Shown: piece by piece, positions 10,208 through 18,869 of the stretch | Layout of the letters: every line of letters starts with the position of its first letter | Position numbering within the stretch: position 1 is the first letter of the stretch | Origin: a virus | Length of the DNA: 25,095 nt | Direction: 5' to 3' (one strand) | IMG/VR virus record: IMGVR_UViG_3300027881_000069 | Span: 1-25,095 of that record | Notes under the pieces: model-generated | Databases searched by the model: none | What the model was told of the DNA's origin: nothing | The model's input: only the letters and a program-made list of their open reading frames with translations | Translations under genes and position numbers: made by a program

Positions 10208-12886
10208 ATGAAATGGTTTGCTGCAAGTAACGTAACCCCGGCCGATCCAAATTCACTGCAAGAAGTAGTCCCCCAAGACGGGGACTATACAGATCTTGAG
10301 ACGGGAGACAAATGTTTTGTAATAGTAAATGAGAACACCAGAATATATATTTACGACGAGACAAATGCTGAGTCAGAGGATTTCTATTTAACTATAGTTA
10401 TTCCAACAGCCAACGTCTCTGGCACAGGTGCCTGGAAAGAAAAGAGAATGACAGGCATCATATCCTTTTTCCAAGGAACCACAGCCAATACGTTTGATGC
10501 TCTTGTTACCGAAGACGGTGGAACTGTAAGTCTGAATTTTGAGGCTTCAGGAAGCAATCCTGGCCTGGGTATTTACAATAATGAGTTTGTAACCATACCG
10601 ATCCAGTCTGTGGAACTGACAGTTGGTACTGATGAAGCTCCTCAGACAAATCACATCTACCTATTAGGCTCAGATCCAACTGTGCTGGTGGCAGGTACGA
10701 CCGGCCATTGGCCAGCAGAATTCCACATAAAGATTGCTTATTGTCTTGTTCCGTCAGCTGCCTACGTTGCTGCCAACGGTTGCTATATTAACCAGAACTG
10801 GAATGATGGTAGTAGGGGTGGTGATCTGGGCCACTTGGCTCACATTACGGAGAACATTCGACTGACACAAAAGGGTGCTATATGGCACTCGGGTGTTGAT
10901 GCCAACGGTGGGACTGAGGGGTACATCACAATCGATACAGGCCCAACCCCTGACGAGATCTCTTTCCAGAGTACCTCTGGGCTTGCTTATGAAATGCACG
11001 TGCACGAGATCCCGGCCTACAATACGGATAACGGAGACAACATACTTGTTGTTAACTCCTCAACAGCTGCCTACCGTGCTATACAGGATATCTCAGATGA
11101 AGTAGAGGATTCACTTGGTGGATCTTTGAATAATAAGTACTACAATATTGTGTTCATGGGTGTGGCAAATAAGACAGGTGAATATGCCCCCCTGCTTATG
11201 AACATGCCCGGTGGATCTTACAACTCTGCCCTGAATGCTCAGAGGGATGTTGATGGATACGACAACTACTCTCTTCCTCTTGAGTTTGTTAATGAGTCAA
11301 GTACAGGCTTTTTAATTTGCCGTATCACATTTCGAAATCAGGGTGGTAACCTTTCAGTTGAAAACACCACAGACTTACGTGGGCAAACACCCGGCACTGC
11401 TTCTGGTTCGACTGTCTATGCAGGTACCGACTTTTCCGATGACCTGTTCACGGTATTTGATGCTGACGATATCTCTCGGATAGTTGACTTTGATCTGGCT
11501 GGTATCACGACAGGCAACACACGAACGATATCACCGGCCGATGCCGACATGACAATATTGTCTACTACCAACCACGATGATCTGACAGACGGTGGAGACA
11601 CTACGTTACATGACCATGATGGCATCTCGGAGAACTCAGCAGCTCGACATGCAGAGTCTCACTCCGTAGCAAGTCACAATGACACCACAGCAACCGGTGC
11701 CGAGTTAGAAGAACTGACAGATGGAAGTGATACCACACTTCACGACCACGACGGTATCTCGGAGAACACGGCAGCTCGTCATGACGAGTCCCACTCCGTA
11801 GCAAGTCACAATGACACCACAGCCACAGGAGCTGAGCTCAACACTCTGACTGACGGTAGTGAGACGGCTCTACATTATCACAATCTCTTGGCTGACAACG
11901 GCCAGACTGGTGTTACATACACAACTGGTGGTGCAGCCGAGCTAAGATACAATAATGTAAAGACGATGGATACCGGTGTTGGCCTAATAAAGGTTCATGG
12001 TCCGAGTCTCAGTGACTATATTCAGTTAAAGCACGACGACACGTTTGGCTCTATTACAAATACTAATCACGGTGGAGGAATAAGTTTTAGTGGGTATACG
12101 GCTGGAGGAGCACCAAAAACGATGCTGTATATGGACCCCGATTCTACCGTTGATCTGTACACTGCTGGTGCATTGACGGCATCAGTCTATAATGGGTACA
12201 TCCAAATCGGCACGGCAGCAGCCACGAACCATGCAAGATTTGCTTCTAACTCTGTGTACTTTGGTATCATTGGTCAGAAAGCTGGACAGAAATTATATCT
12301 CTGGGGTAAAAATGGGATTGGCACTGCAAACCAACCGATGATAGAAGGAGATACAGACGGCTCCGTAGATTTATACTATGCTGGTGTCAAGAACTTCTGG
12401 ACAACTGACGAAGGTGCTGAAACCAGAGGTGGTATTAAGTTTCCTGCCACACAGGTAGCAAGCTCAGATGCCAACACCCTGGACGACTACGAAGAGGGTA
12501 CGTTCACACCAGTCTTGGCAGATGCTACAACTGGTGGCAATACAGCAACTGGATCTTTCGAAGGTAAGTACACAAAGACTGGTAATAAAGCAACTGTCAC
12601 CATAACGGCAAATAACATAGATACAACAGGGATGACAGCAGGAGTTTTGCTGTACTTTCGTAATCTTCCCTTTGCTTCAGCACCAACCTATGAGTTTACT
12701 GCTCCACCCTTAACGGATAATGTAGTAACCGGAGATGCTGGTGTTTGTGTTCTCATGAATGCAAATTCATCTTGGTGCTTCCTGAAGAAAATTCGAAGTG
12801 GTGATACGGATCAAAACTGTAATGTTCAGGACTATACGGATGGTGTTGCTGACGTTAATTTTACAATAACATATTTCACATCCTAA
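10208..12886 (+). CDS. Very large tail fibre with 44-residue repeats
   Basis: 892 residues, the longest protein in the window. The N-terminal 300 residues form beta-rich domains, including a His/Glu pair region (EMHVHEIPAY). Residues about 459-559 contain a tandem repeat of 44 residues carrying LTDGSDTTLHDHDGISEN and HSVASHNDTTATGAEL, in two full copies and one partial copy (132-bp period). Histidine-rich DHDG/HYHN elements in such repeats can bind metal in trimeric fibres. The C-terminal region contains ANTLDDYEEGTFTPVLADA followed by GKYTKTGNKATVTI, a well-known phage fibre-tip domain. It is a trimeric adsorption fibre by family; the receptor is unknown. The small gene behind it is its usual neighbour. 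Confidence 0.85.
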   Translation: MKWFAASNVTPADPNSLQEVVPQDGDYTDLETGDKCFVIVNENTRIYIYDETNAESEDFYLTIVIPTANVSGTGAWKEKRMTGIISFFQGTTANTFDALVTEDGGTVSLNFEASGSNPGLGIYNNEFVTIPIQSVELTVGTDEAPQTNHIYLLGSDPTVLVAGTTGHWPAEFHIKIAYCLVPSAAYVAANGCYINQNWNDGSRGGDLGHLAHITENIRLTQKGAIWHSGVDANGGTEGYITIDTGPTPDEISFQSTSGLAYEMHVHEIPAYNTDNGDNILVVNSSTAAYRAIQDISDEVEDSLGGSLNNKYYNIVFMGVANKTGEYAPLLMNMPGGSYNSALNAQRDVDGYDNYSLPLEFVNESSTGFLICRITFRNQGGNLSVENTTDLRGQTPGTASGSTVYAGTDFSDDLFTVFDADDISRIVDFDLAGITTGNTRTISPADADMTILSTTNHDDLTDGGDTTLHDHDGISENSAARHAESHSVASHNDTTATGAELEELTDGSDTTLHDHDGISENTAARHDESHSVASHNDTTATGAELNTLTDGSETALHYHNLLADNGQTGVTYTTGGAAELRYNNVKTMDTGVGLIKVHGPSLSDYIQLKHDDTFGSITNTNHGGGISFSGYTAGGAPKTMLYMDPDSTVDLYTAGALTASVYNGYIQIGTAAATNHARFASNSVYFGIIGQKAGQKLYLWGKNGIGTANQPMIEGDTDGSVDLYYAGVKNFWTTDEGAETRGGIKFPATQVASSDANTLDDYEEGTFTPVLADATTGGNTATGSFEGKYTKTGNKATVTITANNIDTTGMTAGVLLYFRNLPFASAPTYEFTAPPLTDNVVTGDAGVCVLMNANSSWCFLKKIRSGDTDQNCNVQDYTDGVADVNFTITYFTS
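11582..11884 (+). repeat. 132-bp tandem repeat in the large fibre
   Basis: Units begin at 11582, 11714 and 11846, exactly 132 bp (44 codons) apart; the third is truncated after about 39 bp. Units 1 and 2 are highly similar at DNA level, including an identical stretch at TCCGTAGCAAGTCACAATGA in both. Confidence 0.85.
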
Positions 12887-12901
12887 AAGGAGTACACATA
12901 T

Positions 12902-13147
12902 ATGGCCTTAACAAAAGAAGTTGTAGTTGACCAAATAATGATCAATGAAGACGGCACTATCTTTCAGAGAGAGGCAACCGTAATCAGTGAAGACGGTGTA
13001 GAGATAATCCGGTCGTATCACAGAACCACAATTAACCCCGGTGATGATTACTCTGATAAAGAGCAAAGAGTCAAAGACGTTGCCGACGTTGTCCACACCG
13101 AAGCTGTGAAGACAGCCTTTGCAGTAAAACATGCACCAAAAGTATAA
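12902..13147 (+). CDS. Small conserved fibre-neighbour protein
   Basis: 81 residues, with AAGGAG 11 nt before the ATG. The sequence ATVISEDGVEIIRSYHRTTI, then NPGDDYSDKEQRV and ADVVHTEAV, matches the pattern of a small protein commonly found just behind phage tail-fibre genes (Glu-Asp-Gly...Ser/Thr-Tyr-His-Arg...Pro-Gly-Asp-Asp...Val-x-x-x-Ala). It is mostly beta with a C-terminal helix and is soluble. Function is unknown even in the family; structural or assembly association with the fibre is inferred. Confidence 0.75.
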   Translation: MALTKEVVVDQIMINEDGTIFQREATVISEDGVEIIRSYHRTTINPGDDYSDKEQRVKDVADVVHTEAVKTAFAVKHAPKV

Positions 13148-13174
13148 GCATAAACCAACAGGGGGACTGTTAAA

Positions 13175-13495
13175 ATGAGCAACCGTAAAGATACGTGCCC
13201 GGGCAAGGAGTGTCCATTATGGAAACGATATGGTGAGCACTGTCCTAACTACGTCAAGGGAGAGTGGAGAACAAACGACGGCCATGAGTACACTACTCAC
13301 GACTGTGCACCCAAACGTTCCATGATACTCTGCCAGCAAATATACGACAACATGGTTAACGTCCGGAAGGATTACAATCAGGTCCGTAATGCCAATGAGC
13401 AAGTGCTGGGTGCTGTGCTGACTAATCTACAGTCCCCGGACACGATGACAATAATCGACCTGCCCGGTGCTGACATAAAATTACTAAAGGAGTAG
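13175..13495 (+). CDS. Cys-rich small phage protein
   Basis: 106 residues with five Cys (8, 13, 23, 44, 53) and His42 in the first half, in the pattern C-x4-C-P-L-W...C-P...H-D-C...C. This resembles the family of small phage proteins with a CPLW motif and a conserved Cys near the N-terminus of a helix. Four Cys could hold a zinc or an iron-sulfur centre. The second half is a long helix (ILCQQIYDNMVNVRKDYNQV and beyond). The ribosome binding site is GGGGGA. It lies between the fibre block and the terminase gene; role unknown. Confidence 0.75.
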   Translation: MSNRKDTCPGKECPLWKRYGEHCPNYVKGEWRTNDGHEYTTHDCAPKRSMILCQQIYDNMVNVRKDYNQVRNANEQVLGAVLTNLQSPDTMTIIDLPGADIKLLKE

Positions 13496-13501
13496 CATCC
13501 T

Positions 13502-13861
13502 ATGAAAATAGAATTCAATCAAGATCGGATCTCCATTCAGGATAATGCATCCGAATGGGGTCCGTTCAACTTTGACTTTACTGATGCCCTTCCCTCGGGT
13601 CTTGTCCTGACAGCAGTCGATGTCAAGTCCTACCTGGGCAGAGTAAAGCCTGATGACAGTGATATACTATCTACGTTCACTGAGACCACATCAGAACTAA
13701 TTGGAACCACGGCTGTTGGCTCTGACTACATTGCCACTGTCAAGTTCAACAGACCCACAACAGAAGACTACATCAACCAAAGTCACTCCATCGTGATTGA
13801 CTTCACAGTAACCGGTGGTGGAACACACTCTGCATTTTTCTATCGAGTAGACGTACTGTAA
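13502..13861 (+). CDS. Hypothetical small beta protein
   Basis: 119 residues, ATG 6 nt after the previous stop with AAAGGAG overlapping that stop. The whole sequence alternates hydrophobic and polar residues (ISIQDNASEWGPFNFDFTDA..., IVIDFTVTGGGTHSAFFYRV), consistent with an immunoglobulin-like beta-sandwich of the size of phage head-tail or baseplate domains. No catalytic motif. It directly precedes the large terminase gene. Family not recognised. Confidence 0.75.
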   Translation: MKIEFNQDRISIQDNASEWGPFNFDFTDALPSGLVLTAVDVKSYLGRVKPDDSDILSTFTETTSELIGTTAVGSDYIATVKFNRPTTEDYINQSHSIVIDFTVTGGGTHSAFFYRVDVL

Positions 13862-13883
13862 ATCCTGGAAGGAGGATTAACAA

Positions 13884-15404
13884 ATGGACTTCAGCTTAGA
13901 CTACACAGCAAACAACACCTTTGCCCAATTTCACATGGACCAAAATAAGTACATATTCTGCAGAGGCAGTGTTGGTTCTGGTAAATCATCTGGCTGTATC
14001 ATGCACTGCTTCTTGAATGCACTGAAGCAACCACCCGGACTCGATGGTGTACGTAGATCCAAGTATGCTATTCTTAGAGCCTCGTACCCGAACCTTAAAT
14101 CTACCACGATTGACTCGTGGAAGAACGACTGGTTCGGCCCACTGATTGATGTTGTATATGATATACCAATTCGTGGTCAGGTGGTTATGGAACACCCAGA
14201 TGGCAAGACATCTATAGAGATGAAGCTTGTATTCTTGGCCCTTGATCGAGAAGAAGATGTCAACAAGTTGCAGTCCCTGCAGGTAACTGGAGTGCACCTA
14301 AACGAGGCAGCTGAAATACCCCGTGGTATTTTCCAGATGCTCAAGTCACGGTACAAGAGGTACCCAAAGAAGTTTGGTCTTGACAAAGTTCATCCTGACT
14401 TCAGGGACGAGTACAGACCGTATCTCAATAAGCACGGCAAAGTAAAGTGCATTGACCCGTTTATAATCTTTGACTACAACTCTGTTCCAACCGAGCACTG
14501 GTTATATAAGATTGCTGAGGAAGAGAAACCGGCTGAGCATTCGTTCTACACACAGCCGTCAGCATTGCTGATGTGCTCAAAGCAACAGGGCTTTGTTGAG
14601 GATGCTGCTGGCAACTGGTACAAGTTCAATCCACTTGCTGATAATATCGAGAACCTTGAAGAGGATTATTACATTGATCAAATACTCGGGGCAGATCCGG
14701 AATGGGTCTCAGTGTTCGTGCTCAACAACTACGGTAACCTTCGTGCTGGCAAGCCTGTGTATAAAATGTACGATGACAAGGCACACTATACGGATCAACC
14801 TTTCGAGATATCCAAAGGTATTCCTATTGTCATTGGTATGGACACGGGGCTTACACCGGCAGCTGCATTTACTCAGTTTACATCGTCGGGCCAGTTTGTG
14901 GTCTTTGACGAATTGGTTACTGAGGATTGTTCCATCCACGAGTTTGCTCACGATGTCTTATGGCCCCACATCAGGAATAACTATAAGGGTCATACGTTCG
15001 AGATAGTAGTAGACCCTGAGAATAAACGTTCACAGAACGACAAGAAGACAGCCCGGGACATTCTTATTAAAGCTGGGCTGCCTGTGCAGTTGGGTAAGAC
15101 CAACAACGTCACGGAACGTTTTGAATCTATGGTGTTCTTCCTTCGAAAGAAGGACGGCTTTATCATAACGAATAAGTGTCCCACCTTAAGGAAGGGATTC
15201 ATATCTGAGTTTAAGTATGATAAGATATCCACCACAGTTCAAGGTACCAAATGGAAAGATAAACCAGAGAAGAACATTTATTCACACGTCCACGAGGCAT
15301 TGCAGTATGCTGCCCTTGAATTTGTAGCTGGCAGAATCTTCAGGAAGAACACTGCAAAAAAACAACAATACACTGAACCGGCAGACAACACAGCTGGCTA
15401 CTAA
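13884..15404 (+). CDS. terL: Terminase large subunit (DNA-packaging ATPase and nuclease)
   Basis: 506 residues. Walker A: GSVGSGKSS at 28-36 with catalytic Lys34. The Walker B region is VTGVHLNEAAEIP, where Asn140 takes the usual Asp place before catalytic Glu141, a variant seen in many podovirus terminases. The RNase H-like nuclease follows: IGMDTGLTPAA with Asp320 and IVVDPEN with Asp377 as metal-binding acids. The enzyme translocates DNA into the prohead using ATP and cuts the concatemer. AAGGAGG precedes the ATG. The portal gene starts 9 nt later, the normal packaging pair. The small-subunit candidate is far upstream at 3739. Confidence 0.95.
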   Translation: MDFSLDYTANNTFAQFHMDQNKYIFCRGSVGSGKSSGCIMHCFLNALKQPPGLDGVRRSKYAILRASYPNLKSTTIDSWKNDWFGPLIDVVYDIPIRGQVVMEHPDGKTSIEMKLVFLALDREEDVNKLQSLQVTGVHLNEAAEIPRGIFQMLKSRYKRYPKKFGLDKVHPDFRDEYRPYLNKHGKVKCIDPFIIFDYNSVPTEHWLYKIAEEEKPAEHSFYTQPSALLMCSKQQGFVEDAAGNWYKFNPLADNIENLEEDYYIDQILGADPEWVSVFVLNNYGNLRAGKPVYKMYDDKAHYTDQPFEISKGIPIVIGMDTGLTPAAAFTQFTSSGQFVVFDELVTEDCSIHEFAHDVLWPHIRNNYKGHTFEIVVDPENKRSQNDKKTARDILIKAGLPVQLGKTNNVTERFESMVFFLRKKDGFIITNKCPTLRKGFISEFKYDKISTTVQGTKWKDKPEKNIYSHVHEALQYAALEFVAGRIFRKNTAKKQQYTEPADNTAGY

Positions 15405-15413
15405 GGATTAAAT

Positions 15414-17492
15414 ATGGCTGACGACAACAAACAGGAATTCAATAAAACATTTGACGAGATCAAGGATAACGATCAAAATGATCCTGAAGAGAAGTCCCGT
15501 AAGGATGCTGCTTTTAATGCCCTGCAGGATTTTCATTCAGACATAGGCACCTCTCTTAGTCAGGAGTGGTCAGAAGCAGAAGCCCTAAAGCAGTATACGG
15601 AACGTCGGCACATCAGAGACTTACGTCAGTACCGTGGCCAGTACGATCCAGAGATACTGAAGAAGATCCACCCCAACAGATCTAAAGCATTTATACGTTT
15701 GACCAGAACGAAAGTCAAAACCTTTGATGCCCGTATGATGGATGTTCAGTTCCCGGCCAACGATGACAAGAACTGGGTTATCCAGGCTACACCGGTTCCC
15801 GAGTTGTCAGCTCCTATTGTACAGGATATTGCTGCACAGATGATGGACTCCTCCGGTAAGGTTCCCACCGAGGCTGAGATCGAAGATGTCATCTACAAGA
15901 TAGCTGACAAAGCAGCCAGTGGTATGGAACAAGAGATAGCCGATCAGTTGACTGAGTTCGATTATCGATCTGTCATACGTGACGTGATACACAGTGGTCA
16001 CATATACGGCACTGGAGTTCTCAAAGGCCCCATGGTCAAAGAGGTCACTATCAAACGTTGGCACCAAACTGACACGGGTGAGTGGAAACAGCTGTCGTTC
16101 AAACGTATCATACCAACGGCCCAGTTCGTTTCTATCTGGGATATCTATCCGGATATGTCGGCTAAGAAGTTAGAGGATGCCCGATACATATGGCAGAAGC
16201 ATTTGTTTACTAAGAACAAGTTCAGCCAGCTGGCACATAGATCCGACTTCAACACTGCTGCCATTAAAGCAATCATGCATGTACATCCCGATGGCAATGC
16301 TACATACAAGCACTATGAGGAACAACTTCGTGACATGAGTTCGAACACTTCCTCTGATGGTGACACAGCCCCACCTAAGTTGGAGAAATATGAGGTCCAT
16401 GAACGTTGGGGCTTCATGTCTATAGAAGATGCCAAGATCCTGTTACCCAAAGAGCCTGAGTCGACCTGGGAGAAATTTGTTGACCCAGAGCTGGCATGTA
16501 ACATCTGGATGGTGGACAATATAATTATCAAAGCAGTGCTGTCCCCGATAGAGGGATCGATCCTGCCGTACTACTTTTACTACTTTGATAAAGACGAGAC
16601 AAGCATTTTTGGTGACGGTCTCCCGGCTATCATGAGAGATCCTCAGCAATTATACAATGCATCTATTCGAGCCATGCTTGATAATGCTGCTATCTCTGCT
16701 GGTCCGATCATTGAGGCCAATGTGGATCTACTTGCTGACGGTGAGGATGCCACACAGCTGTTCCCGTTCAGAATATTCCAAAGGACAGGCACCGGCATCG
16801 ATGCCGGACAACAAGCTATTCGAGTATCGAAGCTGCCGTCCTACACTAATGAGTTTCTCTCTTTAGTAGGATTCTTCCAGGACACAGCAGATGAATCAAC
16901 CACAGTACCCAGATCGTTGCACGGGGGTACAGACACATCCGGTGGTGCTGGTAACCAAACAGCAACTGGTATGTCAATGCTTATTGGTGCATCAAACATT
17001 ACACTTAAAGATCAGGTTCAATTCTTTGACGACGGTGTGACCAGGAAGTTCATTAAGAATATGTACTTCTGGAATATGGAGTTTACCGAGAAAGAAAACA
17101 TTCGGGGAGACTTTAACATCATTGCCCGAGGATCTAAATCTCTGATTGCCAAAGAGGTCAAGATGGAACAGATCAATCAGTTCCTGGCCCTCACGAACAA
17201 TGAAACAGATCTACAGTACATCAAACGGGACGTACTACTTCGTGAGCTTGCAGAAATCTTTGACCTTGATCGTCTCGGTTTCATACGGAACGAGGCAGAA
17301 GTAACAAAAAACCAACAGCAATCAGCAGCAGCAGCCAAACGTGCTGAGGACCATGCCATGTTGATGGAAGCATTCAAAGCTCAGTCTTCCGGACATGCAC
17401 CCGATGCCGTGCAGCAGACAATCCAGATGTTTAACATCCAACTACCTGGTGGTCAACCCCAGGGAGAAGGACTGCAGGAAAGGATAGCATAA
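15414..17492 (+). CDS. Portal protein (head-tail connector)
   Basis: 692 residues, the length of P22/T7-style portals. The N-terminal region has LRQYRGQYDPEILKKI followed by RSKAFIRLTRTKVKTFDARM, the conserved start of this portal group. The middle has FFQDTADESTTVPRSLHGG and a Gly/Thr-rich loop before a long helical C-terminus (EVTKNQQQSAAAAKRAEDHA). The dodecameric ring is the DNA gate of the capsid and the docking site for terminase and the later adaptors. It lies between large terminase and scaffold, as expected. The start ATG follows AAGGAT. Confidence 0.92.
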   Translation: MADDNKQEFNKTFDEIKDNDQNDPEEKSRKDAAFNALQDFHSDIGTSLSQEWSEAEALKQYTERRHIRDLRQYRGQYDPEILKKIHPNRSKAFIRLTRTKVKTFDARMMDVQFPANDDKNWVIQATPVPELSAPIVQDIAAQMMDSSGKVPTEAEIEDVIYKIADKAASGMEQEIADQLTEFDYRSVIRDVIHSGHIYGTGVLKGPMVKEVTIKRWHQTDTGEWKQLSFKRIIPTAQFVSIWDIYPDMSAKKLEDARYIWQKHLFTKNKFSQLAHRSDFNTAAIKAIMHVHPDGNATYKHYEEQLRDMSSNTSSDGDTAPPKLEKYEVHERWGFMSIEDAKILLPKEPESTWEKFVDPELACNIWMVDNIIIKAVLSPIEGSILPYYFYYFDKDETSIFGDGLPAIMRDPQQLYNASIRAMLDNAAISAGPIIEANVDLLADGEDATQLFPFRIFQRTGTGIDAGQQAIRVSKLPSYTNEFLSLVGFFQDTADESTTVPRSLHGGTDTSGGAGNQTATGMSMLIGASNITLKDQVQFFDDGVTRKFIKNMYFWNMEFTEKENIRGDFNIIARGSKSLIAKEVKMEQINQFLALTNNETDLQYIKRDVLLRELAEIFDLDRLGFIRNEAEVTKNQQQSAAAAKRAEDHAMLMEAFKAQSSGHAPDAVQQTIQMFNIQLPGGQPQGEGLQERIA

Positions 17493-17732
17493 TTGAATCA
17501 GACTGAAATATACAGCAAACTAAAAAGGAATCCTGACAATCAGTTCTTTGTTGACTTAATGACCCTACTTAATTTTAGGTTGGATACCATTAAGAGACAA
17601 CTCATAGAGAGCACTGAAGATCAGGAGACTATAAGATTACAAGGTAGGGGCAAGGAATTATCCGAGATGATTTCTGCCCTTACCAGGAAGCCCGTCGACT
17701 CTACAAAGATGATGACAGGTGGCTTTAACTAA
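17493..17732 (+). CDS. Small helical protein after the portal (TTG start)
   Basis: 79 residues starting with TTG directly after the portal stop TAA, with AGGAAAGGA as ribosome binding site inside the portal 3' end. The pattern NPDNQFFVDLMTLL...ETIRLQGRGKELSEM is that of small helical phage proteins between portal and scaffold (Asn-Pro-x-x-x-x-Phe...Arg-Leu-Gln-Gly-Arg...). Probably a two-helix protein that assists prohead assembly; the family's biochemical role is not established. Confidence 0.75.
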   Translation: MNQTEIYSKLKRNPDNQFFVDLMTLLNFRLDTIKRQLIESTEDQETIRLQGRGKELSEMISALTRKPVDSTKMMTGGFN

Positions 17733-17739
17733 ACAGGGG

Positions 17740-17768
17740 GCAGACCACAGTCTAACTGTGACATCTGC
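17740..17768 (+). terminator. Hairpin upstream of the scaffold gene
   Basis: CACAGT (17746-17751) with ACTGTG (17755-17760) around CTA, and GCAGA (17740-17744) with TCTGC (17764-17768) outside, give an 11-bp stem. A T6 run follows 14 nt later (17783-17788), too far for a classical intrinsic terminator. A second weak GGG/CCC pairing lies between it and the ribosome binding site. It may cap the upstream message or protect the scaffold/capsid message. Confidence 0.5.
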
Positions 17769-17823
17769 ATAATTAGTTAACATTTTTTGGGACATCCTAT
17801 AGGGACCCCGTAAGGAGGCAGTA

Positions 17824-18822
17824 ATGCCAGATGTAAAAGAACCAGGTGTACAAGTAGAACTTGATGAATACAAACGAGAGAAAGAGGAGTTCGATGAATC
17901 TGTTGATGCAATCTTTGCTGAAGGCAGTGACATCACGGACGACGAGATCAATGCCACGTTGGATAAAGAGTTGGGCAAGAAGGATACGGCTGGGGAAGCC
18001 ATAAGAGATCCTGAAGCTGATAGCTCCAAGACTGACGGGGACGATCCCATAATCGATCCCTCACCGGACAAATCACTGGACCAGGGCATAAGCACTGACA
18101 CCCACGATGATGACTCCACTGATTGGAAAACCAAGGCACTGGAAGCCGAAGCAAAGCTTACTGATGTTGAGGCTAAACTTGCAAAGGAAGTGCAAAAGAC
18201 TTCATCGTGGAACGGTCGTATTAAAAAGGCCAACGACAGGGTACGTGAACTTGAGGAGCAGCTGACCTCGAAAACGAACGACACCCAGTCCGATGAATAC
18301 TTATCCGACGAAGAAAAGATCGAGAAGTTCAGAACCGAGTTCCCCGAATTGGGAGATGTCATAGACATTATGCAGAAACGTACCGGAACAAACAAGACGG
18401 TGCTAAAGTCTGACCCCATACCTGAGGAAAATGATCTGGATACAACAGCTACTCCAGATGCTACTGATAAGGACGAGCCTTCAGAACACTATGTAGCTAC
18501 CCGTAAGGCCCACCCCGATCTCGATGAAATAGTTCGTTCAGGAGTCCTTGCAACTTGGATTAACAAACAGAAAGACTTCATCAAGCCACACCTATTGAGT
18601 ATCACTAACAGTGGTACTGTGGACCAAGTCGTTGACATGGTCTCAAATTTTAAAGACGAAACAGGTTGGAAATCCCAACTTGATAAGGGTGGTAAAGAAA
18701 CATCTAAGCAAGACAAGCTCAATGCCATGAAAGAAGTTGACTCTGAATCTGGTGGACCTGTTGATACAACCGGCCCAGATAAGAACGACTACGATCAAGG
18801 TGCAAAGGATGCTGGTCTGTAA
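17824..18822 (+). CDS. Scaffolding protein
   Basis: 332 residues, strongly acidic overall, with low-complexity Asp/Thr/Ser linkers (residues 50-98), a coiled coil at about 101-150 (WKTKALEAEAKLTDVEAKLA and beyond) and a basic/helical C-terminal portion followed by a polar tail. It is directly before the major capsid gene and after portal. This is the composition and position of podovirus scaffold proteins, which fill and shape the prohead and then leave. Ribosome binding site TAAGGAGG. Assignment rests on context and composition, not on a sequence motif. Confidence 0.82.
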   Translation: MPDVKEPGVQVELDEYKREKEEFDESVDAIFAEGSDITDDEINATLDKELGKKDTAGEAIRDPEADSSKTDGDDPIIDPSPDKSLDQGISTDTHDDDSTDWKTKALEAEAKLTDVEAKLAKEVQKTSSWNGRIKKANDRVRELEEQLTSKTNDTQSDEYLSDEEKIEKFRTEFPELGDVIDIMQKRTGTNKTVLKSDPIPEENDLDTTATPDATDKDEPSEHYVATRKAHPDLDEIVRSGVLATWINKQKDFIKPHLLSITNSGTVDQVVDMVSNFKDETGWKSQLDKGGKETSKQDKLNAMKEVDSESGGPVDTTGPDKNDYDQGAKDAGL

Positions 18823-18869
18823 CGATTAACTTTGCCTGCCCAAAAAAAACCTAAAGGAGTCCTATTACT

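Noticed and set aside
17658-18419. Minus-strand 253-aa ORF
   Set aside because: It is an antisense shadow of the scaffold gene. It is Ser-rich from reading acidic codons backwards, has no RBS, and the + strand gene fits context and composition.
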